Of a DNA stretch of 64,000 bases, positions 45,713-54,802 are shown piece by piece (position 1 is the stretch's first letter; each line of letters starts with the position of its first letter). A model generated the notes under the pieces. The model was given only the letters and a program-made list of their open reading frames with translations. It ran no database searches and was not told where the DNA came from. Source of the stretch: Gordonia paraffinivorans NBRC 108238 (GTDB taxonomy: Bacteria; Actinomycetota; Actinomycetes; Mycobacteriales; Mycobacteriaceae); the NCBI RefSeq assembly GCF_000344155.1, contig NZ_BAOQ01000027.1:29799-93798 (forward strand). The letters are read 5' to 3'. Both the position numbers and the translations under genes were made by a program.

Positions 45713-46429
45713 TCACTTGCTCGGCAGTTCCGAGCCGTTTTCATCCCGGCTCGGCGTCGAGCTCGGTTCTTCGAAATCGTCATCGGATGGCCCGGGGTCG
45801 GTCGTGGACCCCGAATCGTCGTGTGACAGCTCGTCCCCGACGCTCTCCGCCCCGGTGGTGTCCGAGGTGAGGTCGTCGGAGTCGAACGGGCTGAAAGTCC
45901 CCTTCTCCTGACGGGAGCTCTCTGCCGCGATCAGTTCATTGAGCCAGCGGACCTCCCGTTCGCTGGACTCGAGGCTGAGCTGATGCAGCTGGCGGGTGTA
46001 GCGGTCGACCGAACGGTTGGACCGTCGCAGGAGCTCGCGCAACCCTTCGCGGCGTTCTTCGACCTGCCGGCGGCGTCCCTCGAGGATGCGCATGCGCGCG
46101 ACCGCGGGGGTCCGGCTGAAGAACGCCAGATGAACACCGAAACCGTCGTCGGTGTAGTTCTGCGGACCGGTGTCGGCCACGAGTTCGGCGAACCGCTCGC
46201 GGCCGGCGTCGGTGAGTTGGTACACCCGACGTCCTCGCCGGACCTTTCCGCCCGAGGGGGCGTCGGCCTCGACGATGTAGCCGTCGGCCTGCATCCGGCG
46301 CAGGGTCGGATACAGCGAACCGTAGGAGAAGGCACGGAAGGCCCCGAGGAGGCCGGTGAGCCGCTTGCGCAGCTCGTAACCGTGCATGGGGGATTCGAGG
46401 AGCAGGCCGAGAATCGCCAACTCGAGCAT
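45713..46429 (-). CDS. PadR-family transcriptional regulator (Rv0047c-like)
   Basis: 238 residues. Winged helix at about 1-90: MLELAILGLLLESPMHGYELRKRL, SYGSLYPTLRRMQADGYI, then a C-terminal helical dimerisation part and a long acidic Ser/Asp-rich tail (about 185-238) that is longer than usual. Located 57 nt upstream of ino1 on the same strand, the conserved mycobacterial arrangement; it may control ino1 and itself. Confidence 0.9.
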   Translation of the reverse strand: MLELAILGLLLESPMHGYELRKRLTGLLGAFRAFSYGSLYPTLRRMQADGYIVEADAPSGGKVRRGRRVYQLTDAGRERFAELVADTGPQNYTDDGFGVHLAFFSRTPAVARMRILEGRRRQVEERREGLRELLRRSNRSVDRYTRQLHQLSLESSEREVRWLNELIAAESSRQEKGTFSPFDSDDLTSDTTGAESVGDELSHDDSGSTTDPGPSDDDFEEPSSTPSRDENGSELPSK

Positions 46430-46499
46430 CGGTCACCCCCCCTCGGTTCGTGTGTGCAGATCATGTCTCGGGGCGTTCTGACGGTTGGACATACCGCTC

Positions 46500-46521
46500 C
46501 GATGTATTCGCCAATGTATCG
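46500..46521 (-). promoter_or_regulatory. Imperfect palindrome upstream of the PadR gene
   Basis: CGATGTATT-CGCC-AATGTATCG also carries ATGTAT as a direct repeat 12 bp apart. PadR proteins typically bind AT-rich repeats of this sort near their own promoters. Confidence 0.45.
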
Positions 46522-46636
46522 CACCGATATAACCGTGTCCACGACGGGTGGCGAAGGCCATAGACGTGCGGGATGTCGCGGCCGATCCCGATCCGCTGGA
46601 CCCGACCGTCACGCCGACGACAAACGCGTGACCACG

Positions 46637-46642
46637 TACGCT
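46637..46642 (+). promoter_or_regulatory. -10 element of a likely leaderless promoter
   Basis: TACGCT fits TANNNT and is followed after 7 nt by the GTG start of the DUF5318 gene. No ribosome-binding site is present. Confidence 0.5.
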
Positions 46643-46649
46643 TGAAACC

Positions 46650-47042
46650 GTGCAGCGCCAGATCGTCGACTACGCCCTCCAGCGGCGTGCTCGGCTGTCC
46701 GCGGTCCATTCCGGGCGGACGGCCGTCGCCGACGTCTGCGACGCGAGTCCTTATCTCCTGCGCGCGGCGAAGTTCCACGGGCGGCTCAGCGATGTGTTGT
46801 GCCCGATCTGCCGGAAAGAGCAGGTCACCCTCGTCTCGTGGGTGTTCGGCGAGCGGCTGGGCCAGGTGAGCGGATCTGCCCGCAGCAACGAGGAGATCGC
46901 CCGGCTGGCGACCACCGCCGAGGAGTTCACGGTCCACGTGGTCGAGGTGTGCCGGACGTGCAGCTGGAACCATCTGGTGCAGTCATACGTTGCCGGGCTG
47001 CCGCCCCGGTCCACGCGACGGACCCGGCGAGTGGCCAAGTAG
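46650..47042 (+). CDS. DUF5318 zinc-ribbon-like protein (Rv0049-like)
   Basis: 130 residues. Begins QRQIVDYALQRRARLSAVHSGR; CPICRKE near residue 50 and CRTCSW near 101 form a likely four-Cys zinc site. Conserved in mycolate actinobacteria immediately before ponA1, as here. Function unknown; a role linked to cell-wall synthesis is only suggested by position. GTG start, probably leaderless. Confidence 0.85.
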   Translation: MQRQIVDYALQRRARLSAVHSGRTAVADVCDASPYLLRAAKFHGRLSDVLCPICRKEQVTLVSWVFGERLGQVSGSARSNEEIARLATTAEEFTVHVVEVCRTCSWNHLVQSYVAGLPPRSTRRTRRVAK

Positions 47043-47169
47043 CAGTGCGCCCACCAGCGGTTTTCCAGCCGTCGACGCGCGTGCTGTCACAGTGGAATGG
47101 CAAAGGCTTTGAAAAGTGGCCGGGGTCGGCGACGCGAGACGTCGCCGCGCCCGGTTGGAAAGGTGGACG

Positions 47170-49599
47170 ATGAGCGAGGTACGCGGTTCTTCGCCCACGC
47201 CGCGAGGGACGGGTTCCCGATCCGCCCGCGGTGGTAGCAGCAGCGGTCGGGGCCGGTACTCGGCGGCCGCCGAGGCGGCCGCGCGGAACAAGCGTTTCGC
47301 CTGGGCACTGGGTGCGGTCGGCGCCGTCGTGCCGGCGATCGTGCTGGTCCTGATCGTCGCGTTCGCCTGGACCTATCTCACCGCCGAGATCCCCGAGCCG
47401 GAGGTCAGCCAGAAGGCGACCATCGTCGACACCTCGGGTCGTACCATCGCCGAGGTCACCCAGCCCGACGGCAACCGCACCGTCGTCCCGTACGACGAGA
47501 TCCCCGAGGTGATGATCCAGGCGATCGTCGCCGCCGAGGACCGTGAGTTCTGGACGAACAACGGCTTCTCGCCGCGGGGTCTCTCACGAGCGGTCATCGG
47601 CCAGATCACCGGCGACACGTCCGCCGGCGGTGGTTCGACGATCACCCAGCAGTACGTGAAGAACGCGATCGTCGGCGACGAGCGCAGCTTCAGCCGCAAG
47701 TTCAAGGAACTCGCGATCGCGGCCAAGATGAACGAGCGGCACGGGTGGACCAAGGAGAAGATCCTCGAGGCCTACCTCAACACCATCTATTTCGGTCGGG
47801 GTGCCTACGGCGTCGCCGTCGCGACCCAGAAGTACTTCAACAAGTCGATCACCGATCCAGCGCGCGCGAAGAAGAACCCGCTCACCTTCGAGGAGGCGGC
47901 GCTGCTCGCCGGCGTCATCCGCGCGCCGTCCTACTACGACCCCGAGACCAACCCCGAGGCCACCGAGGCCCGCTGGCGCTACGTGGTCGACAGCATGGTC
48001 ACCACCGGCGCCATCACCAAGCAGCAGGCGGCCGAGGCGAAGTTCCCGAAGACCGTCAAGCCGCGCGCCGACGCCTCCGACGTGACCCCGGGCCCCAACG
48101 GGCTCATCAAGCGGCGGGTGCTCGAGGAACTCGACACGATCGGCATCAGCGAGCGTGAGTTGCGCACGGGCGGGCTCAAGATCACCACCACGATCGACCC
48201 GCAGGTGCAGAACGCCGTGGTGCAGGCGGCCTGCCGGAAGAACAAGATCTACAAGTGCCCCAACGGCAAGCTCAACGGCGAGCCCGAGGACCTGATCGCA
48301 TCCGTGGTCTCCATCGACCCGCAGACCGGCGGCGTCCGGGGCTACTACGGCGGGGACGACGCCGAGGGCTGGGACCTCGCGCAGGCAGGCCTGCAGACCG
48401 GGTCGTCGTTCAAGGTCTTCGCGCTGGTCGCCGCTCTCGAGCAGGACATCCCGCTGTCGAAGGTGTACAGCTCGGCTCCCTTCGAGGCCACCGGCGGTCT
48501 CGTCGTCGAGAACTCCGACGGCGAGAGCTGCGGTTCGTGCAACCTCGCGACCGCGATGAAGATGTCGCTGAACACCGTGTACTACCGCCTCATGATGGAC
48601 CTCGAGAACGGCGCCCGCGACGTCGCCGACGCCGCGCATCGCGCGGGTGTGGCCGAGTCCTTCGGCAACATCGAGAAGACCCTGCAGGAGCCGAACGGCG
48701 AACCCGAGGGCGGTGTCGTGCTGGGGCAGTACCAGTCCCGCGTCATCGACATGGCCTCGGCGTACGCGACGCTCGCCGCGTCGGGCGTCTATCACGAGCC
48801 GTACTTCGTGCAGAAGGTTGTCGACGCGAAGGGTGACGTGCTCTTCGAGCGCAAGCCCGAGGGCAAGCGGGTCTTCCCGGCGAAGGTCGCCGACAACGTG
48901 ACCGCCGCGCTTCAGCCGATCCCGGCCTACTCGAATGGCAACTCGCTGTACGACTCGACGCTCGGAGCGCGCCCGGCGGCCGCCAAGACCGGCACGGTCC
49001 AGCTCGGTGACACCCGCCAGAACAAGGACGCCTGGATGGTCGGGTACACCCCGCAGCTGTCGACCGCTGTCTGGGTCGGCACCAACGACGGCACTGCGCT
49101 GAAGAACTACAACGGCGCCTCGATCTACGGCTCCGGTCTTCCCGCGTCGATCTGGAAGGCGGCCATGGACGCCGCGCTCGAGGGCAAGGAGATCAAGCAG
49201 TTCCCCGAGCCCGAGGAGGTCGGCGGCGTGGCCGGTGTCCCGTACGAAGCGCCCGCGACGACCTACGCACCGGCCCCGTCGACCCGCGATCGCGGTCCGT
49301 CGTTGCCGACGTTCGACATCCCCGACCAGGGCGGTGACGGCAACCTGACCCTGGCGCCGGGCGTCACCATCCCGATCCCGGGAGCCCCGCGGGGCGGCGG
49401 TAACGGCGGTGGCGGTAATGGCGGCGGTGCCGGTGGTGGCGCCGGCGGAGGAACCGGTGGAGGAACCGGTGGCGGCGCCGGCGGTGGTGCCGGTGGCGGA
49501 ACCGGTGGCGGTGCTGATGGTGGTGCCGGTGGCGGAACCGGTGGCGGTGCCGGCGGTGGTGCGGGCGGCGGAGGAGTCCCTGAACCGCCGATCGGCTGA
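47170..49599 (+). CDS. ponA1: Bifunctional penicillin-binding protein PonA1
   Basis: 809 residues. Basic cytoplasmic N-terminus, one membrane segment (AVVPAIVLVLIVAFAWTYL, about 60-80), then the GT51 transglycosylase domain with catalytic Glu in IVAAEDREFW and GGGSTITQQYVKN. The transpeptidase domain has TGSSFKVF (Ser nucleophile, SxxK), MSLNTVY (SxN) and AAKTGT (KTG). The C-terminal about 65 residues are almost pure Gly with Ala/Thr/Asn. Polymerises and crosslinks peptidoglycan at the pole. GGAAAGG precedes the ATG. Confidence 0.95.
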   Translation: MSEVRGSSPTPRGTGSRSARGGSSSGRGRYSAAAEAAARNKRFAWALGAVGAVVPAIVLVLIVAFAWTYLTAEIPEPEVSQKATIVDTSGRTIAEVTQPDGNRTVVPYDEIPEVMIQAIVAAEDREFWTNNGFSPRGLSRAVIGQITGDTSAGGGSTITQQYVKNAIVGDERSFSRKFKELAIAAKMNERHGWTKEKILEAYLNTIYFGRGAYGVAVATQKYFNKSITDPARAKKNPLTFEEAALLAGVIRAPSYYDPETNPEATEARWRYVVDSMVTTGAITKQQAAEAKFPKTVKPRADASDVTPGPNGLIKRRVLEELDTIGISERELRTGGLKITTTIDPQVQNAVVQAACRKNKIYKCPNGKLNGEPEDLIASVVSIDPQTGGVRGYYGGDDAEGWDLAQAGLQTGSSFKVFALVAALEQDIPLSKVYSSAPFEATGGLVVENSDGESCGSCNLATAMKMSLNTVYYRLMMDLENGARDVADAAHRAGVAESFGNIEKTLQEPNGEPEGGVVLGQYQSRVIDMASAYATLAASGVYHEPYFVQKVVDAKGDVLFERKPEGKRVFPAKVADNVTAALQPIPAYSNGNSLYDSTLGARPAAAKTGTVQLGDTRQNKDAWMVGYTPQLSTAVWVGTNDGTALKNYNGASIYGSGLPASIWKAAMDAALEGKEIKQFPEPEEVGGVAGVPYEAPATTYAPAPSTRDRGPSLPTFDIPDQGGDGNLTLAPGVTIPIPGAPRGGGNGGGGNGGGAGGGAGGGTGGGTGGGAGGGAGGGTGGGADGGAGGGTGGGAGGGAGGGGVPEPPIG
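49391..49573 (+). repeat. Gly-coding short tandem repeats in the ponA1 3' end
   Basis: Imperfect 9-bp units of the type GGTGGCGGN and 18-bp units around GGAACCGGTGGCGGTGCC encode Gly-rich GGGAGGGTGGG runs. Such tracts change length readily by slippage. Confidence 0.75.
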
Positions 49600-51202
49600 C
49601 CAGGACACCTCGGCTGACGCCGAACTCGCCTGGGACAGCCCGGTACCTCGCGCACCCGACACCCGCGTCGACTCCGAGCGTGTGCTTCCCACGCGCACCG
49701 ATCCCCTCGTCCGTGAGGCGAGTTCGGTGGTGGGCGGACCGGTCGGCGCACATGCGGTCATCGGCCGCAGCCGTCATCTCACGCCCCTGCGCGTGCTGTT
49801 CGCGCTCGCACTCTGCGGGTTGATGCTGGGTTGGTTCGGAAAGGCGAGCTGTCTGCAACAGATCCCGGTCGCCGACAGCGCGGCGGGGGCAGGCGCCTCG
49901 ATGCGTCTGGACTGGGACGATCAGCGGCAGTTCACCAACCTCTGCTACAGCGACGTCATCAGCCTCTACGGCGCGGAACGGCTGAACATCGGCGCGCTGC
50001 CCTACCGGGACTACTGGTTCCAGGAGGACTCCGACGGCGAGACCATCAAGCGGTACATGGAGTACCCGGTGCTGACCGGGATGTTCATGTACGGCGCTGC
50101 ACAGCTTTCGCGAGGGTGGGTCTGGGCCACCGAGAACTGGGGAGTGCCGGGCGCCCTGGACGTGGTGCTGTTCTTCACGATCGTCGCGCTCGGCCTGACG
50201 CTGTTCTGGCTGGTCACGATCTGGGCGACCGCGCTCACGGCGCGAACCCGGATGTGGACGGTGTGGCTGGCGGCCCTGTCACCGCTGGTGTTCGTGCACG
50301 CGTTCACCAACTTCGACGCCATCGCCACCGCGGCGGTCGCCCTCTCGCTGCTGGCATGGTCCCGCGAGCGACCCTGGCTCGCCGGAATCTGCATCGGACT
50401 CGGCGCCGCGGCCAAGCTCTATCCCGCGCTGCTGCTCGTCGTGCTCGGCGCGCTGTGCCTGCGTAGCGGCCGGGTGCGCGAGTTCGGCGCCACCGCCGCG
50501 GCCGCCGCGGCCGCCTGGCTGCTGGTCAACCTGCCGATCCTCATTCCCTACCCCACCGGCTGGTGGGAGTTCTTCCGGTTCAACGCAGACCGTTCGGCCG
50601 ACGCCGACACGATCTACCGGATCCTTGCCGACTCGCTCGGTTTCACATGGAACATCCACCATCTGAACGCGTTGTCGGTGGGCTTGACGGTGCTCGTCCT
50701 GGTGGCGGTCGCCGGGATCGGCGTGGGGGCCCCGCGCCGGCCCCGGGTGGCGCAGCTGGCGTTCCTCGCCGTCGCCGGATTCCTCCTCGTGAACAAGGTG
50801 TGGAGCCCCCAGTACTCGCTGTGGCTCGTGCCGCTCGCGGTGCTGGCGATTCCGCACACGCGGTTGTTGCTCACGTGGATGACCCTCGACGCGCTCATCT
50901 GGATTCCGCGCATGAGCCTCTTCCTCGACGCGGAGAGGCGGTGGCTGCCCGACCAGTGGTTCACCGTCGCGGTCGTCGTGCGGGGACTGATGGTGATCCT
51001 GCTGTGCGCGGTGGTGGTCTGGCAGATCTGGCACCCCGGAGACGACCTGGTGCGCCGCGGCAACGACGGTCGCCGGTACGACGACCCCGCCGGCGGTGTG
51101 TTGGATGCGGCGCCGGACCGCATGCGGATCAGTCTGGGGCGCAACCGGTCACGAGATCCCGAGCAGAGCCCGCCGGAGAGGGTCGCTGTCGCGGGGACCT
51201 GA
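49559..51202 (+). CDS. GT87/DUF2029-type membrane mannosyltransferase (Rv0051-like)
   Basis: About 547 residues with a long cytoplasmic N-terminus and about ten membrane segments. After TM1, LCYSDVISLYGAERLN and LPYRDYWFQED form the extracytoplasmic acidic loop; EYPVLTGMFMYGAAQ and GLGAAAKLYPALLL are motifs shared with polyprenyl-phosphate-mannose-using enzymes. The start is uncertain: the frame is open far into the Gly tail of ponA1, and GTG 49559 is only one choice. Position after ponA1 is conserved with M. tuberculosis. Confidence 0.82.
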   Translation: MRAAEESLNRRSADQDTSADAELAWDSPVPRAPDTRVDSERVLPTRTDPLVREASSVVGGPVGAHAVIGRSRHLTPLRVLFALALCGLMLGWFGKASCLQQIPVADSAAGAGASMRLDWDDQRQFTNLCYSDVISLYGAERLNIGALPYRDYWFQEDSDGETIKRYMEYPVLTGMFMYGAAQLSRGWVWATENWGVPGALDVVLFFTIVALGLTLFWLVTIWATALTARTRMWTVWLAALSPLVFVHAFTNFDAIATAAVALSLLAWSRERPWLAGICIGLGAAAKLYPALLLVVLGALCLRSGRVREFGATAAAAAAAWLLVNLPILIPYPTGWWEFFRFNADRSADADTIYRILADSLGFTWNIHHLNALSVGLTVLVLVAVAGIGVGAPRRPRVAQLAFLAVAGFLLVNKVWSPQYSLWLVPLAVLAIPHTRLLLTWMTLDALIWIPRMSLFLDAERRWLPDQWFTVAVVVRGLMVILLCAVVVWQIWHPGDDLVRRGNDGRRYDDPAGGVLDAAPDRMRISLGRNRSRDPEQSPPERVAVAGT

Positions 51203-51285
51203 TCCCGCGCGCCGGCGCCCTCCCGATCTCGGAGAGATCCCGGTCCGACCGGAACCGATCCGGTCTCAGCCGCGTCCAAGGGACC

Positions 51286-52227
51286 ATGAATCCCACCCAG
51301 CTCTCCGCCCCTGAAGATCTCTCCGACTGGTTGGCCGCCGGCGATCGTGCCGCCGAGTTGTCCGCCGAGTCCGTGGCCGTCGACGCGCAGTGGTGGTCGG
51401 AGGCCCTCGCCGAGTTCGATCTGCCGAATCCTCTGCTCGGCAACGAGATCGGACGCCGTGATCTCTTCGGCCTCGGGTCCGTCGCCGCGGATTCGCCCGA
51501 CGACGCGATCGCGTTGCTGTGGAACGTGATCGCGTTCTGTCTCGGCCGGCGGAACTCCGACGGGCGCAAACGGATCGCCGCGGTCGCCGCCGACCGAAAG
51601 CGCATCGGTCGGCTCCTGCAGGAGGCGGCACTGGCGGCTCGGGAGGACCCGGGGGCCGCGTTCGCGATGCTGCGACCCGACAAGGGCGGCAACGTGATCG
51701 AGCGACTCGGGCCGGCCGGCTTCACCTGGTACCTGTACTTCGCCGGTGCGGGTGATCCGGAGCATCCGAGTCCCGTCCTCGAGACCAAGGTGGCGAGATC
51801 GCTACGGAGGGCCGGATGGAAAGGCCTCCGCGACTCCACCTGGACCGCCGCCGATTACGTGGTCTACTCCAAGCTCGTCGACCGGTGGCGCATCGAACTC
51901 GGTGTCGACCGCAACGACGTCGTCGTCAACGGGCTCTTCGCGATCACCCCGCCGACCGGCTGGGACCATCCGTGGCAGGCCTGGGAACGCCAGACCTGGG
52001 AGAAGGCGAACTGGGTGCGTGGTCCGTTGTCCACCGACGACCTGCGCACCGTCCACCGCTGGTTGCGGACCTTCTCGGCACTGGCACCGAGATCGGCCGA
52101 GGCGCAGTCGGAGTTCCGGGATCTGGGGAAGAAGATCAACGCGGCCCTCGACGGCGAGCCGGGCGAGATCCACGACGGGTTCGACGACGAACACGTCTAC
52201 GGCGGCCACCTCGGCCGACGGTTCTGA
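51286..52227 (+). CDS. OGG-fold-like (8-oxoguanine glycosylase type) protein, tentative
   Basis: 313 residues, no signal or membrane segment. The central part, FTWYLYFAGAGDPEHPSPVLETKVARSLR (about 145-175), followed by WTAADYVVYSKLVDRWRIELGV, resembles a family described as 8-oxoguanine DNA glycosylase OGG-fold proteins, in which a helix-hairpin region precedes an Asp. The catalytic Lys cannot be named with confidence. It could also be a protein of unrelated function. Not part of the M. tuberculosis order, so inserted here. ATG 51286 after GGACC. Confidence 0.5.
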   Translation: MNPTQLSAPEDLSDWLAAGDRAAELSAESVAVDAQWWSEALAEFDLPNPLLGNEIGRRDLFGLGSVAADSPDDAIALLWNVIAFCLGRRNSDGRKRIAAVAADRKRIGRLLQEAALAAREDPGAAFAMLRPDKGGNVIERLGPAGFTWYLYFAGAGDPEHPSPVLETKVARSLRRAGWKGLRDSTWTAADYVVYSKLVDRWRIELGVDRNDVVVNGLFAITPPTGWDHPWQAWERQTWEKANWVRGPLSTDDLRTVHRWLRTFSALAPRSAEAQSEFRDLGKKINAALDGEPGEIHDGFDDEHVYGGHLGRRF

Positions 52228-52263
52228 GGGTTCGACGGGACGCCGGGTGGGTACCGTCCGGAC

Positions 52264-52725
52264 ATGAGTGAGGCAGACACGAGTGGGCCGGGCGAGAACA
52301 TCGCGGACAGCACCGCCGAGGCGGTCGGCAAGGTGGGGGAGGCACTCGAGTACGTCGAACGTGCTCGCGGGCACCTGTACAGCTTCCACCAGCTCATCGG
52401 GCATGCGGACCTGCTCCTCGGCGAGGCCGTCGACGCTCTGCGGGAGGACGGGCACGAGGAGATCGCCGAGACCCTGCAGACAGAGATGGTCGGCCGCAAT
52501 GTGCTCGACGGGCGCTGGACCTTCCAGATCATGGAGGAGTTCGACGACACCTATTGGCAGCCGTTCCGGGACCACACCGACCACATCCGCAACGAGCTGA
52601 CCGACGGTGTCCGCCACCTCCACGAGGCGAGGATGAAGGAGAGCCGCCGTACCCATGGCCATCCGGACCACACCAGGGAGCCGCCGGGCACGGGCTCCTC
52701 CGACTCAGGCGGACATCCGTTGTAG
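52264..52725 (+). CDS. Helical conserved hypothetical protein
   Basis: 153 residues, mostly helical: EALEYVERARGHLYSFHQLIGHADLLLGEAVDALREDGH, then VGRNVLDGRWTFQIMEEFDDTYWQPFRDH. Multiple His and acidic residues along the helices. It looks like a conserved actinobacterial protein; I do not know its function. The last 21 nt overlap, tail to tail, the GNAT gene. Confidence 0.7.
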   Translation: MSEADTSGPGENIADSTAEAVGKVGEALEYVERARGHLYSFHQLIGHADLLLGEAVDALREDGHEEIAETLQTEMVGRNVLDGRWTFQIMEEFDDTYWQPFRDHTDHIRNELTDGVRHLHEARMKESRRTHGHPDHTREPPGTGSSDSGGHPL

Positions 52726-53286
52726 GAGAGCCTCTTTCGCGGCGGGCCACTCGTCGTCGGTCATGGCGTAGAGCGCGGTGGTCCGCCAGCCGTCACCGAA
52801 GCGCCGGTGCTTGCGGAGCAGCCCCTCGAAGCGCGCGCCGAGCTTCTCGATCGCGGCGCGCGACCGCGCGTTGAGCTCATGCGTGTGCCACGTGATGCGA
52901 ACGGCCCCGCACTCCTCGAAGGCATGGCGCATGAGCAGGTACTTGGCGGTCGGGTTGACGACGGTGCCCTGCACATCGTCGGCATAGAACGTGTAGCCGA
53001 TGCAGACGCTGAGGTTGGCGGGGTCGATCTCGTAGAAGCTCGTCGAGCCGACGACCCTCCCGTCGAGGTTGTCGACGACCGCGAAGGCCACTCGCGACTC
53101 CGGGTCGGCGAGCGCGGTCTCGACATACCGGCGCGCGGAGGGGAGGTCGACCGGGACATTCGGCGACCACCGGAACCGAGCCGGGTCACCGACGACGGTG
53201 GCGAGTTCCGCGGCGTCGTCGAGGGTGAAGGCGCGCAACGTCACACGCTCGCCGACGAGGGGACCGCGCCCCAGCCACGAACTCAT
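52705..53286 (-). CDS. GNAT acetyltransferase, RimJ/RimL-like
   Basis: 193 residues. ERVTLRAFTLDDAAELATVV at the start, GSTSFYEIDPANLSVCIGYTFYADDVQGTVVNPTAKYLLMRHAFEECGAVRITWHTHELNARSRAAIEKLGARFEGLLRKHR is the RimJ/L pattern (N-terminal or small-molecule acetylation). It begins one base after the GT87 gene stops (TGA-C-ATG), so the two are co-transcribed. Confidence 0.85.
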   Translation of the reverse strand: MSSWLGRGPLVGERVTLRAFTLDDAAELATVVGDPARFRWSPNVPVDLPSARRYVETALADPESRVAFAVVDNLDGRVVGSTSFYEIDPANLSVCIGYTFYADDVQGTVVNPTAKYLLMRHAFEECGAVRITWHTHELNARSRAAIEKLGARFEGLLRKHRRFGDGWRTTALYAMTDDEWPAAKEALLQRMSA

Positions 53287-53287
53287 G

Positions 53288-54733
53288 TCAGGCTCTCCCC
53301 GTGAATGTCGGTGGGGCGGTGGTGGCTTCGACGCGGTTCGCGTCGATGGGGCGCCGCAACCTCGAGGCCAGCGGCTCGCGTAGCGAGGTGCGCGCCAACG
53401 TCGCGATCAGGTAGACCAGCAACGCCGCGTGCACCCACACCGAGCCCGCGACGCCGGTCAGGATCCACCACGGGAGCGGATCGCCTGCGTCGCGGATCGG
53501 GAACAGACGGAAGATCGTCAGGTCCAGCGCCACGTCGGTGGCCAGATAGATCACGATCACCTGCCAGCGGACCCTCATCAGCACGAAGAAGGGCAGCAGC
53601 CACAGCGTGTACTGAGGAGAATGCACCTTGTGGAACAGCATGAACCCGGCGAGCATCGCGCCGCTCACGCCGATCCAGGGGAAGATCCCGTCCCGCTTGT
53701 ACACGCGCCATCCGAGGTACATGGCCACCGCGAACGATGCCAGGACCAGCAGCGGGGACAGCACACCCACCAGTGAGTGATAGGTGTCGGTGGTCCCGGT
53801 GAGATAGCGCAGGCCCCAGTACCAGATCGAATTCGTGTCGACGTCGGCCTTGCGCCGTCCCTGGAACGACAGCGCCGCCTTCCACCCCTCGAAGCCGAGC
53901 ACCATGAACGGCAACTGGATCGCCACGACGGTCAGCACCGCCGTTCCGGCCACCCAGGCTGCACCGGCCCAGTCCAAGCCGCGCCGCGCGGCGTCCCGCA
54001 CGTCGGCGGCACCGCCGGTGAGCACGTAGGCCGCCAGCGGCAGCACGAAGATCCCGGGATAGAGCTTGAGGCAGAACCCGATCGAGAGCAGGACCGCGGC
54101 GAGGATCGCGCTGGTGCGGACTCCGAGTCGCCGGCGGCCGGTGTCGGGGTCGGCGGAGGCGCCCCATGCCATCACCGCGATCGCCCCGACCGCGGTCGCG
54201 ACCACCGGCAACTCCCAGTTGTGGAAGGAGTACAACACCAGCGGTGGCGTGGCCGCCCACAACAGCGCCCACCACCGGACCATCAAAGCGAGCATGACGG
54301 TGATCGCGAACCCGAACGGCGCGAGCAGGAGCGCCGACTGCGTGAAGAACGCGGTGTCGGTGTGGGCCCCGATCGCGCCGAGGTACATGAACAGGCCGGA
54401 CAGCACCGGGTATTCGACGACGCCGCCGAACAGGGTCCCGTCGGGATTGATCCCGCCGTGGATGTACGGGAAGACGTGGTTGTTGATGTCGCGGCCGAGC
54501 CACAGGTACATCAGGTCGGAGTAGCAGGGGATGAGTCCGCCGTCGCCGGCCGGCCAGTTGCGGCTGCGGCCCTGCGCGTCGAAGGGGGCGCCGCCGCAGG
54601 CGACCTTGGCCTGGTAACTCCAGAACATCGTGGCGGCGGTCGCCAGCAGCGACACCAGCACGATCACCGCGGACTCGCCGCGACCCGACAGACGACCGAT
54701 GCGCCGAGACGGGGTGGTCAGCGGCTCCGACAT
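53288..54733 (-). CDS. GT87-family polyprenol-phosphate-mannose mannosyltransferase
   Basis: 481 residues, about ten membrane segments. The first loop has CYSDLMYLWLGRDINNHVFPY, then EYPVLSGLFMYLGAIGAH; later FCLKLYPGIFVLPL and FHKVHSPQYTLWLLPF. The same motif order is found in the protein encoded at 49559, so the two are paralogues. Likely adds mannose to lipoglycans or proteins on the outer face. Divergent from rpsF. Confidence 0.85.
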   Translation of the reverse strand: MSEPLTTPSRRIGRLSGRGESAVIVLVSLLATAATMFWSYQAKVACGGAPFDAQGRSRNWPAGDGGLIPCYSDLMYLWLGRDINNHVFPYIHGGINPDGTLFGGVVEYPVLSGLFMYLGAIGAHTDTAFFTQSALLLAPFGFAITVMLALMVRWWALLWAATPPLVLYSFHNWELPVVATAVGAIAVMAWGASADPDTGRRRLGVRTSAILAAVLLSIGFCLKLYPGIFVLPLAAYVLTGGAADVRDAARRGLDWAGAAWVAGTAVLTVVAIQLPFMVLGFEGWKAALSFQGRRKADVDTNSIWYWGLRYLTGTTDTYHSLVGVLSPLLVLASFAVAMYLGWRVYKRDGIFPWIGVSGAMLAGFMLFHKVHSPQYTLWLLPFFVLMRVRWQVIVIYLATDVALDLTIFRLFPIRDAGDPLPWWILTGVAGSVWVHAALLVYLIATLARTSLREPLASRLRRPIDANRVEATTAPPTFTGRA

Positions 54734-54802
54734 GGCCAACAGAGTAGGTCGTCGCGCTGCGCGGCGCGCAAGCCGCACCCGCCTGCACGCCCTGGTGACG
54801 AC

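Noticed and set aside
49391..49573. Repeats considered as a CRISPR array
   Set aside because: Repeats are contiguous 9/18-bp codon repeats inside ponA1, with no spacers.
47584..49761. 725-codon open frame opposite ponA1
   Set aside because: Antisense shadow; catalytic motifs of PonA1 lie on the other strand.
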